A stretch of DNA of 7,172 nucleotides from Oscillospiraceae bacterium (GTDB taxonomy: Bacteria; Bacillota; Clostridia; Oscillospirales; Butyricicoccaceae). The position numbers and the translations under genes are program-made. Positions 1-5,928 of the stretch are shown here, in pieces. The stretch spans positions 1 through 7,172 of the forward strand of contig CADBTM010000195.1 in assembly GCA_902797555.1 (NCBI GenBank), in the 5' to 3' direction. The notes beneath the pieces were generated by a model. That model ran no database searches. It saw only the letters and a program-made list of their open reading frames with translations, and had not been told where the DNA came from. The first letter of the stretch is position 1. Each line of letters starts with the position of its first letter.

Positions 1-30
1 ATGAGGTTGTACCAAGCCATAAGGTGTCGT

Positions 31-130
31 CCTGCCTCATCCGTCATTGCCTTCGGCAATGCCACCTTCCCCAAAGGGGAAGGTTGTAGCGGCGCTCGCA
101 AACGTCCCCCCTTACACAGGGGAGCCTTCT
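31..130. repeat. Hairpin-rich putative dispersed intergenic repeat (left limit uncertain)
   Basis: No coding signal is seen here. The stretch folds into consecutive hairpins: CATTGCC (45-51) with GGCAATG (55-61) around a 3-nt loop, then CCTTCCCC (65-72) with GGGGAAGG (76-83) around AAA, then a weaker CCCC (108-111) with GGGG (119-122). Both strong stems are perfect. Tandem hairpins of this kind between genes resemble short multicopy REP- or MITE-like elements that I recall from Oscillospiraceae genomes. Only one copy lies in this window, so the repeat status is inferred. The element may start left of 31 and even outside the window. Confidence 0.5.
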
Positions 131-140
131 GGGACGCGCA

Positions 141-171
141 AAAGAAAGCGCCGCATATGCGGCGCTTGTTT
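141..171 (-). terminator. Bidirectional Rho-independent terminator after the sseB-like gene
   Basis: Positions 146-167 form a perfect palindrome: a 9-bp stem AAGCGCCGC/GCGGCGCTT closing an ATAT loop. On the minus strand the stem is followed by TTTCTTTTG, directly after the stop codon of the SseB-family gene at 172, so it should end the six-gene operon transcript. On the plus strand the stem is followed by TTGTTTTTA, so it can also stop transcription arriving from the left. Confidence 0.85.
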
Positions 172-891
172 TTACTGCTTTTTCGTATAGATGGGATTTG
201 CCGTGGCCTCGGCGGCCTGCAGCAGCTTGAGGTCGGCCTTAAGCATCTGGATGGCCTCCCCGTCCCGGAGATAGAGGCGGATGGCGTTGAGGATGTGGGG
301 AAACAGCTCGTCGGGCTTGCCGTCAAAGTCCACCACCATCAGCTTGGTGTCCAGATGCTCCGTCCCCGTGCGGGAAGCCAGCAGCCACACCCGATAGACC
401 TCCGGATGCTGCTCCATCAGCTCGCTCACCGCGAGGGGCAGACCGATGGGATAATCCCTTGTGGCGGTCAGCCTGAGGGTGGCGTGATCGCCCCGGGCGG
501 CAAAGCGCATGGTGTTGTCGATGTCGTTGAGCTGCGCCCGCAAAAGGCGCATCCCGCCGCCGAAGGGGTTGACCACCATGCCGTCCAGCCGGGGATTGTT
601 CATGGCGGCCTGCTTTGCCGCCTCGTAGGGGATCTCTCGGATCTCCGCCCGGTCAAAGGGCCAGCGCTCCAGCTCGTCCCGGCTGGTGAACACCGCCACC
701 AGACGCTTGCCGTCGCTGCTGTTGATGACCACCGGCGAGCCCTTGTCGTTGACAAAGGTGAGGAAATAGGAGGTTTTGAGGACGGCGAAGTTTTTCACCT
801 TGTTTTTGGGGCTGGGGTCGGCCTTCAGACTGTCGGCCATGGCCTTGGGGTCAAATTCCGAATGAAAGGCATTCAGTTCATATTCATTCAT
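172..891 (-). CDS. SseB family protein
   Basis: Predicted 239-residue soluble protein of the SseB family, named after E. coli SseB (enhanced serine sensitivity); its molecular role is not settled. The N-terminal SseB-like domain covers about residues 30-120, with the family-type segments AVFTSRDELERW (66-77) and VVNPFGGG (106-113). A second domain resembling SseB_C covers about 145-235. No signal peptide or membrane segment is seen. The frame stays open upstream to 978, but the ATG at 891 is preferred: AGGAG (903-899) sits 7 nt before it and homology begins shortly after. The start lies inside the end of the glycosylase gene (8-nt overlap, 884-891), and the Shine-Dalgarno is encoded by that gene's GKEK codons, which suggests translational coupling. 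It is the last gene of the operon and is followed by a terminator. Confidence 0.85.
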   Translation of the reverse strand: MNEYELNAFHSEFDPKAMADSLKADPSPKNKVKNFAVLKTSYFLTFVNDKGSPVVINSSDGKRLVAVFTSRDELERWPFDRAEIREIPYEAAKQAAMNNPRLDGMVVNPFGGGMRLLRAQLNDIDNTMRFAARGDHATLRLTATRDYPIGLPLAVSELMEQHPEVYRVWLLASRTGTEHLDTKLMVVDFDGKPDELFPHILNAIRLYLRDGEAIQMLKADLKLLQAAEATANPIYTKKQ

Positions 892-1510
892 GGTGCTTCT
901 CCTTTCCGATAGGGATGCTGACAAAGGGATCGTCCCGGATGACAAACCGCCACGGCTTGTCCCTGCACTGCAACGCATAGTCCACGCCGACGCGCTTTCC
1001 CGCGGCGATGGGCAGGATCTCCTGCCGGTCGGCGATCCACAGGGTATCCCCCCGCAGGTCGAGACCGTACTGCGCCCGGGTGATGGCCAGCGCCTGACAC
1101 AGCTTGCCCGGGCCGGAGCAAAGCTGCCGGTCGTTTTTTGCCTTTGGCCGCCGCGCCTCCATGAGAGCCAGCCCCACCGTGGGACGCAGGGCGCGGATGA
1201 GCACGGCCTCGGGCACGCCCTGCCGGTTTGCCGTCACGTTCATGCAGGAGTGCATCCCGTAGATCAGATAGATATAGGCGCGCCCGCCGGGATCGTACTG
1301 GACGTTCACCCGCCCGTCGGGGCGGCCGCGATAGCTGTGGGCGGCGTCGTCGGTGAGGCCCATATAGGCTTCGGTTTCCACGATGATCCCGCCGGCGACG
1401 CCCTCCTGTGTCCGATGGAGCAGGGTACAGCCCAAAAGGCGCTGAGCCAGCGTGATCCCGTCGGCAAGATAGTCCTCCGCGGGGAGCGGGGGCAGGTCAA
1501 TCGTTGCCAT
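884..1510 (-). CDS. DNA-3-methyladenine glycosylase (AAG/MPG family)
   Basis: Monofunctional base-excision repair glycosylase that removes alkylated purines such as 3-methyladenine by hydrolysing the N-glycosidic bond. The 208-residue length is normal for bacterial AAG-type enzymes. Visible family motifs are IVETEAYMG (43-51), AAHSYRGR (56-63), YIYLIYGMHSCMNVT (79-93), IRALRP (105-110) and LCSGPGKLCQAL (130-141). Glu47, Tyr49 and His58 align with human AAG Glu125, Tyr127 and His136, each offset by 78, so the catalytic base and base-flipping pocket appear intact. It overlaps rsmI by 14 nt at its start (1497-1510) and the SseB-family gene by 8 nt at its end. The Shine-Dalgarno is weak (GGA, 5 nt from ATG), so translation probably relies on ribosomes finishing rsmI. 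No alternative family fits. Confidence 0.95.
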   Translation of the reverse strand: MATIDLPPLPAEDYLADGITLAQRLLGCTLLHRTQEGVAGGIIVETEAYMGLTDDAAHSYRGRPDGRVNVQYDPGGRAYIYLIYGMHSCMNVTANRQGVPEAVLIRALRPTVGLALMEARRPKAKNDRQLCSGPGKLCQALAITRAQYGLDLRGDTLWIADRQEILPIAAGKRVGVDYALQCRDKPWRFVIRDDPFVSIPIGKEKHHE

Positions 1511-2354
1511 ACTTTTCCAGAGCTTCCTGATACAGCCGGTTCTTGGGAGCGTTGTTGTCCCGGGAGACCTGCTTGACGGCAGCCATCAGGGGCATGCCGC
1601 TCTGGATGAGCTGTCCCACGATGTCCACCAGGGCGGGCTCGCCCGAGCGGACGGGGGCGGGCTCGTCCCGATAGCCCTCGATCACCAGCACAAACTCGCC
1701 CCGGGGCGGATGCTCGGTATAGTGCTCCACCGCCTGGGAGAGGGTGGTGCGGAAGCATTCCTCGTGGAGCTTGGTGATCTCCCGGCACAGGGCGATCCGG
1801 CGGTCGCCCCAGGCGTCCAGCATGTCCTGCAGGGTGCGCAGCAGCTTGTGGGGCGCCTCGTAAAAGACCATGGTGCGTTTTTCTTCCTTGACCTCGCTGA
1901 GGTGCTCCATGCGGTTTTTCTTTGTGGTGGACAAAAATCCCTCAAAGGTAAAGCGGCCGGTGTCCATGCCGGAGATGCTCAGCGCCGACACCACGGCGGA
2001 GCAGCCGGGGACGGCCACCACCTCCACGCCGTTTTCGGCGCACAGCGCCACCAGATCGGTGCCCGGGTCGGAGATCGCCGGGGTGCCCGCGTCGGTGATG
2101 ATGGCGCAGGTCTCCCCCGCCAGCAGCCGCCCCACGATGTATTCTCCCTTGGAGCGGCGGTTGTGTTCAAAATAGCAGATCTGGGGCTTTTTGATGCCGA
2201 AATGGTTGAGCAGCTTTGCCCCCACCCGGGTGTCCTCGGCGGCGATAAAGTCCACCGTTTCCAGCGTCTCCACCGCCCGGGGAGAAAAGTCCCCCAGATT
2301 GCCGATGGGGGTGGCTACCACATACAGCTTGCCGGCTCGTTTTTCTTCTTCCAT
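1497..2354 (-). CDS. rsmI: 16S rRNA (cytidine(1402)-2'-O)-methyltransferase RsmI
   Basis: SAM-dependent tetrapyrrole-methylase-fold enzyme that 2'-O-methylates C1402 in the decoding centre of 16S rRNA. The 285 residues match the usual RsmI size. Signature segments in order are ATPIGNLGD (14-22), AEDTR (39-43), TDAGTPAISDPG (87-98), VPGCSA (115-120), GFLS (139-142), EAPH (166-169) and RGEFV (218-222), followed by a C-terminal helical domain ending near APKNRLY. The ATG at 2354 is chosen because GGAG (2364-2361) lies 6 nt before it and homology starts within ten residues. An in-frame ATG at 2366 would add four residues and overlap the previous gene. The stop of the upstream TrmN6-like gene is 1 nt away. 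The TrmN6-RsmI pairing matches B. subtilis yabB-yabC, but the small GIY-YIG gene (yazA) found between them there is absent here. Confidence 0.96.
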   Translation of the reverse strand: MEEEKRAGKLYVVATPIGNLGDFSPRAVETLETVDFIAAEDTRVGAKLLNHFGIKKPQICYFEHNRRSKGEYIVGRLLAGETCAIITDAGTPAISDPGTDLVALCAENGVEVVAVPGCSAVVSALSISGMDTGRFTFEGFLSTTKKNRMEHLSEVKEEKRTMVFYEAPHKLLRTLQDMLDAWGDRRIALCREITKLHEECFRTTLSQAVEHYTEHPPRGEFVLVIEGYRDEPAPVRSGEPALVDIVGQLIQSGMPLMAAVKQVSRDNNAPKNRLYQEALEKYGND

Positions 2355-2355
2355 A

Positions 2356-3060
2356 TCATTCTCCATAGATCCGTCGGTATTCCTCGGTTTTTGTTCCGTC
2401 CCGCTCCCGCAGGACAAGGTCGGGCAATACGGTCATGCCCTCGCCCCCCTGCTTGACGGCCTCCACCAGCAGCAGGGATGCGTCTTTGTCTGCCATATCC
2501 CGCACCGGGCGCAGGGCCTTCGGCGCAAAATCCCGCAGGGAGAGTGCGCACATCAGCGGGGCAAGGCGGTTTGCGGGAAAGCAGAGATAGAGCTTTCCTC
2601 CGGTTTTGAGCGCCTGATTGGCGGCCTTGGCCACCTCCCCGATGTCGGCGCCCGCGGCGCGGGCGGCGGCGACGGCGGGCTGATGTGCCTCCTTTCCGCT
2701 GCCCCGGCGGAAATAAGGGGGATTGCACAGGCAAAGGTCATACTGCCCGTGCATGGATCGGGGCAGATCCTTCAGGTCGGCGGCGGTGACGGGGATCTCC
2801 AGTCCCGCCCGAAGCAGGTTTTCCCGGGCGATCTCAGCCGCCTCGGGGACAAGCTCGATCCCCTCCAGCCGCAGCGCGGGCGCCCGGATGGCGGTGAGGA
2901 CGGACAGAAAGCCCTGTCCCGCGCCCAGATCCAGCCCCCGTCCCCGCAGCCCCCGTCCCGCGGCAAAGTCGGCCAGCAGAACGGAATCCTGGGTCAGCGG
3001 GAAAAACCGGCTGTCCTGCAGCAGGATAAGACCGGGACGGAGGGTGACCTCCCGGATCAT
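2356..3060 (-). CDS. TrmN6-like tRNA1(Val) adenine-N6-methyltransferase
   Basis: Class-I SAM-dependent methyltransferase of 234 residues, of the YfiC/TrmN6 and B. subtilis YabB type, which N6-methylates A37 of tRNA1(Val). The SAM-binding loop LDLGAGQGFLS is at 43-53, the acidic ribose-binding turn GIEL at 67-70, and the N6-adenine catalytic motif NPPYF at 113-117. The C-terminal TEEYRRIYGE is typical of YabB-like proteins. The ATG at 3060 forms a 4-nt ATGA overlap with the stop of the C26 hydrolase gene. The frame continues upstream to 3144, but that part lies inside the preceding gene. The exact tRNA substrate is inferred from family and from the adjacent rsmI. A related N6-adenine or N5-glutamine methyltransferase is less likely given the length and C-terminus. 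Confidence 0.9.
   Translation of the reverse strand: MIREVTLRPGLILLQDSRFFPLTQDSVLLADFAAGRGLRGRGLDLGAGQGFLSVLTAIRAPALRLEGIELVPEAAEIARENLLRAGLEIPVTAADLKDLPRSMHGQYDLCLCNPPYFRRGSGKEAHQPAVAAARAAGADIGEVAKAANQALKTGGKLYLCFPANRLAPLMCALSLRDFAPKALRPVRDMADKDASLLLVEAVKQGGEGMTVLPDLVLRERDGTKTEEYRRIYGE
2361..2364 (-). promoter_or_regulatory. Ribosome-binding site deciding the rsmI start
   Basis: GGAG lies 6 nt before the ATG at 2354, inside the last codons of the TrmN6-like gene. It favours 2354 over the in-frame ATG at 2366. The GGAG itself begins with the G of that upstream ATG, so both starts cannot be used equally. Confidence 0.7.
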
Positions 3061-3785
3061 TTTCCCCGCGCCTCGGCGTCCCGGGCGGTCAGCTCCACAA
3101 AATATCGGAAATAGGGGGCAAAGTCGGGGGTGCGGTCGTCCCACAAAATGCCGGTGAGCCGCTCGGGATGGAACTGGGTGCCCAGAATGGGCAGGGTCTC
3201 GTGCTCATAGGCCTCGATGATGCCCTCGGTGGAGCGGGCGGTGACCCGCAGTCCGGCGCCGGGGGTCCTGACCGCCTGATGGTGGGTGCTGTTGGTGCGG
3301 AACTCCCGTCCGAACAGCCGATACAGCACCGAGCCCTCCTCGGCAAACACCGGGTGGCGGATGTTCTTGTTCATGTGGACAAAGCCCAGCTCGGTCACCG
3401 TGTCCTGATAGAGGTCGCCGCCCAGCAGGGCGTTCATCAGCTGAAAGCCCCGGCAGATGCACAGGATGGGCTTTTTCCGGTCGAGAAAGGCCCGGGTGAG
3501 GGGCACCTCAAAGGCGGTGCGGATGGGATCGGGCTCGACGGTGTCGTTGAGGGCGACCGCGCCGTAAAGATGGGGATCGATGTCGGCGCCGCCGGTGAGC
3601 AGCAGGCCGTCGCACAGCTCGGCCATCTCCTCCCATGCCAGCTCGCAGGTGGGAACGGGCACGCCGCCCGCGGCATAGATGGCGGCGGGATAGGTCTGCC
3701 AATCCTCCAGAATGCGGCGGCGGGGGTCGGTGGCGTCGTTTCTTCCGCTGGTGGTGCAGCAGATCAGGGGTTTTCCGTTCAGCAT
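3057..3785 (-). CDS. Gamma-glutamyl-gamma-aminobutyrate hydrolase family protein (peptidase C26)
   Basis: Class-I glutamine-amidotransferase-like hydrolase of 242 residues, close in size to E. coli PuuD. Members cleave gamma-glutamyl amide bonds, for example gamma-glutamyl-GABA in putrescine breakdown. The oxyanion-side motif LLLTGGADIDPHLYG is at 61-75, the nucleophile elbow ICRGFQ at 110-115 with Cys111, the family-typical NSTHHQAV at 165-172, and the catalytic His206 with Glu208 in QFHPE. The triad therefore appears intact. No other putrescine-pathway gene (puuA, puuB, puuC) is nearby, so the physiological substrate is unknown. GGGAGG (3800-3795) sits 9 nt before the ATG within the end of udk, and the udk stop is 1 nt away. 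The gene ends in an ATGA overlap with the TrmN6-like gene. Confidence 0.9.
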   Translation of the reverse strand: MLNGKPLICCTTSGRNDATDPRRRILEDWQTYPAAIYAAGGVPVPTCELAWEEMAELCDGLLLTGGADIDPHLYGAVALNDTVEPDPIRTAFEVPLTRAFLDRKKPILCICRGFQLMNALLGGDLYQDTVTELGFVHMNKNIRHPVFAEEGSVLYRLFGREFRTNSTHHQAVRTPGAGLRVTARSTEGIIEAYEHETLPILGTQFHPERLTGILWDDRTPDFAPYFRYFVELTARDAEARGK

Positions 3786-3786
3786 A

Positions 3787-4407
3787 TCACTCTACCTCCC
3801 TTTGGGAAAGCTGTTTTTCTACATAGCAGGCGATCATCTCCGCGCCCACGGCGCTGTGCACCAGCGTGGGCACCACGATGTCCGCCCATTCCTTGTAATT
3901 GCGGATATACCGTTCGTACATCGGCTTGACGGTGCGGAGATACTGGAGGGTGATGCCGTCCAGATCCCTGCCCCGCTCCTCCATGTCCCGCTTGACCCGG
4001 CGGAGGATGCACACGTCGGGGTCCAGCTCGGTGAACACCCGCAGGTCAAACATGTCCCTTACCTCCGGTCGGGCAAAGATGTGGATGCCCTCCACGATGA
4101 GGATGGGATGGGGCTCCAGCAGGCCGTCGTCGGGAGCGCGGCGGTGGGTGACGAAATCATAGACCCGCTTGGGTGCGGGATCGCCGGCCATCAGCCGCCG
4201 CAGGTCGCTCTCCAGCAGGGCGTGGTCGTGGATGTCCGGCGCGTCAAAGTTGAGCGCCGCCCGCTTTTCAAAGGGCAGGTCGGGAAAATCCTTGTAATAG
4301 GAGTCCAGCGAAATGAGCAGCGCCCGGTCGCCGAAATGCTCCAGCAGACGGGCGGCCAGCGTGGTTTTGCCGCTGCCCGAGGCGCCGGTGATGCCGATGA
4401 GATACAT
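3787..4407 (-). CDS. udk: Uridine kinase
   Basis: Cytosolic P-loop kinase of the uridine kinase/phosphoribulokinase family that phosphorylates uridine (and usually cytidine) to the monophosphate in pyrimidine salvage. The 206 residues match bacterial Udk. The Walker A motif GASGSGKTT is at 8-16, followed by the Udk-typical LDSYYKDF (34-41), NFDAPD (53-58), VYDFVTHRR (82-90), the acidic strand LIVEGIHIF (103-111), and the basic segment RRVKRDMEERGRDLD (136-150) of the lid/phosphate-binding region. This pattern fits Udk better than phosphoribulokinase or pantothenate kinase. It is the first gene of the operon, with a short leader and an AGGGGG-like ribosome-binding site. The gene ends 1 nt before the C26 hydrolase start. 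Confidence 0.93.
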   Translation of the reverse strand: MYLIGITGASGSGKTTLAARLLEHFGDRALLISLDSYYKDFPDLPFEKRAALNFDAPDIHDHALLESDLRRLMAGDPAPKRVYDFVTHRRAPDDGLLEPHPILIVEGIHIFARPEVRDMFDLRVFTELDPDVCILRRVKRDMEERGRDLDGITLQYLRTVKPMYERYIRNYKEWADIVVPTLVHSAVGAEMIACYVEKQLSQREVE

Positions 4408-4448
4408 GGGAGAGCCCCCTTTTTCTCGGTTTTTGATATCCGGCTTTT

Positions 4449-4477
4449 ATTATACCAGCGTTTGCCCGTTTTTGCAA
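4449..4477 (-). promoter_or_regulatory. Sigma-A type promoter of the udk operon
   Basis: On the minus strand, TTGCAA (4477-4472) is followed after exactly 17 nt by TATAAT (4454-4449), a perfect -10 and a four-of-six -35. Transcription would start near 4442, leaving a leader of about 35 nt before the udk ATG at 4407. No other equally good promoter is seen inside the six-gene unit. Confidence 0.85.
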
Positions 4478-4566
4478 TCGTCCGGCGGGGAACAATCTGC
4501 GAAGCGTGGATTGCTTTTTCTCCGGGAAACGGATCAGGATCGCGCCTATCCCGCCGCGCCGTCTTG

Positions 4567-4598
4567 AAAAACAGCCCCGAAAAGGCGGGCTGTTTTTT
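4567..4598. terminator. Orphan bidirectional terminator hairpin between divergent promoters
   Basis: AAAAACAGCCC (4567-4577) pairs perfectly with GGGCTGTTTTT (4587-4597) around a 9-nt loop, with T-rich sequence after the stem on both strands (GTTTTTTG on plus, GTTTTTCAAG on minus). It has the form of a Rho-independent terminator, but no gene ends here: it lies between the left-facing promoter (4477-4449) and the right-facing one (4628-4636). It may insulate the two promoters, terminate an unseen small RNA, act as an attenuator of a longer leader, or be a remnant of a lost gene. The rest of 4408-4689 shows only the promoters and leaders described separately. Confidence 0.75.
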
Positions 4599-4627
4599 GT
4601 TTTGCCCTTTCCCTTTTGGAGAAAACA

Positions 4628-4636
4628 TGCTATACT
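4628..4636 (+). promoter_or_regulatory. Extended -10 promoter of the ynbB-ruvC unit
   Basis: TGC directly followed by TATACT (4631-4636) forms an extended -10. The -35 region 17 nt upstream (TTTCCC, 4608-4613) is weak, as is common with extended -10 sites. Transcription would start near 4643, giving a leader of about 45 nt. The half-sites ATACT (4632-4636) and AGTAT (4649-4653) form an imperfect dyad over the -10 and the start. Confidence 0.65.
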
Positions 4637-4655
4637 GTAATTTGAAATAGTATGA

Positions 4656-4670
4656 AAACCCCTTGGGTTT
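4656..4670 (+). other. Small leader hairpin before the ynbB-like gene
   Basis: AAACCC (4656-4661) pairs with GGGTTT (4665-4670) around a 3-nt loop, about 7 nt upstream of the AAGGAG ribosome-binding site (4678-4683). It is short and has no following T-tract, so it is not a terminator. An effect on translation or RNA stability is possible but unproven. Confidence 0.35.
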
Positions 4671-4689
4671 CTGAAAAAAGGAGAACACT

Positions 4690-5928
4690 ATGAACGAAGC
4701 TCTTGTCGCGCTGGCGCAAAAGGCCGAGGCCCGCTGCGCCGGACGCTTTGCCGAAATCGACCGCATCGCCCTGATCAACACCGAAAAGGTGCTGGCCGCC
4801 TTTGCGGAGGAGCGGGTGCAGGTGGGGGATTTTTCCGGTACCACCGGCTATGGCTATGACGACACCGGACGGGACAAGCTGGAGCGCATCTATGCCCGGG
4901 TCTTCGGGACGGAAAGCGCACTGGTGCGCACCACCTTTGTCAACGGCACCCACGCCATCGCCTGCGCCATGTTTGCCTGCGTCCGCCCCGGCCAGACCCT
5001 GCTGAGCATCACCGGCGGCGTGTATGACACGCTGGAAACCGTGGTGGGCAAACGGGGGAACGTGCCCGGCAGCTTTGCCGACTACGGCATCGGATTTCGG
5101 GAGGTGCCGCTGAGAGGCGGCGCGCCCGATCTGCCCGCCATTCTGGAGGCGGTGAAGCAGCCCGACGTGGCCGCCGTCTTTATCCAGCGCTCCCGGGGCT
5201 ATGGCATCCGCAAGACCCTCTCCCCCCGGGAGATCGGCGCTTTGTGCGCCGCCGTCAAGGAGGTGCGCCCCGATATCGTGGCCATGGTGGACAACAGCTA
5301 CGGCGAGTTTGTGTGCGAGGACGAGCCGGTGGCACTGGGCGCCGACCTGATGGCGGCCTCCCTCATCAAGAATCCCGGCGGCGGTCTGGCGCCCTGCGGC
5401 GGATATGTGGCGGGCAAGGCCGAGCTGGTGGAGCGGGCAGCCGCCCGCATGACTCTGCCGGGCATCGGCGGAGAGTGCGGCGCCACGCTGGACGTCAACC
5501 GCCTGCTGTATCAGGGCTTTTTCCTCGCCCCCCATGTGGCGGCGCAGGCCGTAAAGACCGAGGCCTTTTGCGCGGCGGTGATGGAGGAGCTGGGCTATAC
5601 CGTTTCCCCCTCCTCCCACGAGCCCCGGTACGACATCATCCAGACCATCGACTTCGGCGCGCCCCAGCCGCTCATCGACTTTTGCGGAGGGCTCCAGTCG
5701 GCCTCGCCGGTGGACAGCTTTGCCGCCCCCGTTCCCGGGGATATGCCCGGCTATGAGGATCCCGTCATCATGGCGGCGGGCGCCTTTATTCAGGGGTCGT
5801 CCATCGAGCTGAGCTGCGACGCCCCCATGCGTCCCCCCTTCACCTGTTATCTGCAGGGCGGGCTGACCTATGAGGCGGGCAAGCTGGGCATCCTCCGCGC
5901 CGCCGAAAGGATGATGGAGAAACCATGA
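4690..5928 (+). CDS. YnbB-like PLP-dependent protein (methionine gamma-lyase / aluminum resistance family)
   Basis: PLP-dependent fold-type I protein of 412 residues, of the COG4100 group annotated as "methionine gamma-lyase family" or "aluminum resistance protein" (B. subtilis YnbB). The N-terminal FSGTTGYGYDDTGRDKLERI (48-67) is highly characteristic. NGTHAIACAMFA (85-96) should contact the cofactor phosphate, Asp201 in MVDNSYGEF (199-207) should pair with the pyridine nitrogen, and Lys227 in SLIKNPGGG (224-232) is the likely Schiff-base lysine. The family is assumed to act as a C-S lyase on sulfur amino acids, but its true substrate is poorly established. The start is supported by AAGGAG (4678-4683) 6 nt before ATG. 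The stop overlaps the ruvC start in ATGA. No sulfur-metabolism gene is nearby. Confidence 0.92.
   Translation: MNEALVALAQKAEARCAGRFAEIDRIALINTEKVLAAFAEERVQVGDFSGTTGYGYDDTGRDKLERIYARVFGTESALVRTTFVNGTHAIACAMFACVRPGQTLLSITGGVYDTLETVVGKRGNVPGSFADYGIGFREVPLRGGAPDLPAILEAVKQPDVAAVFIQRSRGYGIRKTLSPREIGALCAAVKEVRPDIVAMVDNSYGEFVCEDEPVALGADLMAASLIKNPGGGLAPCGGYVAGKAELVERAAARMTLPGIGGECGATLDVNRLLYQGFFLAPHVAAQAVKTEAFCAAVMEELGYTVSPSSHEPRYDIIQTIDFGAPQPLIDFCGGLQSASPVDSFAAPVPGDMPGYEDPVIMAAGAFIQGSSIELSCDAPMRPPFTCYLQGGLTYEAGKLGILRAAERMMEKP

Noticed and set aside
1..912. Long open plus-strand frame of about 300 codons
   Set aside because: It runs antisense to the SseB-family gene and through the hairpin region. 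Its translation resembles no known protein, and it is explained by low stop-codon density in GC-rich DNA.
892..978. Longer SseB-family start at 978
   Set aside because: The extra 29 residues lie within the glycosylase gene and do not resemble the family. The ATG at 891 has a good AGGAG.
2355..2417. Upstream extension of rsmI to an in-frame ATG at 2417 or 2366
   Set aside because: The added residues show no RsmI homology and overlap the previous gene. The ATG at 2354 has a well-spaced GGAG.
2191..3114. Long open plus-strand frame opposite rsmI and the TrmN6-like gene
   Set aside because: The opposite strand encodes two proteins with complete family motifs. The plus translation shows no recognisable domain.
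3712..4650. Plus-strand open frame opposite udk extending into the intergenic region
   Set aside because: Most of it is antisense to udk, and the tail across 4408-4650 covers both promoters and the terminator hairpin. It has no family resemblance.
4630..5619. Minus-strand open frame opposite the YnbB-like gene
   Set aside because: The plus strand has a clear PLP enzyme with ribosome-binding site and catalytic lysine, so the minus frame is a shadow.
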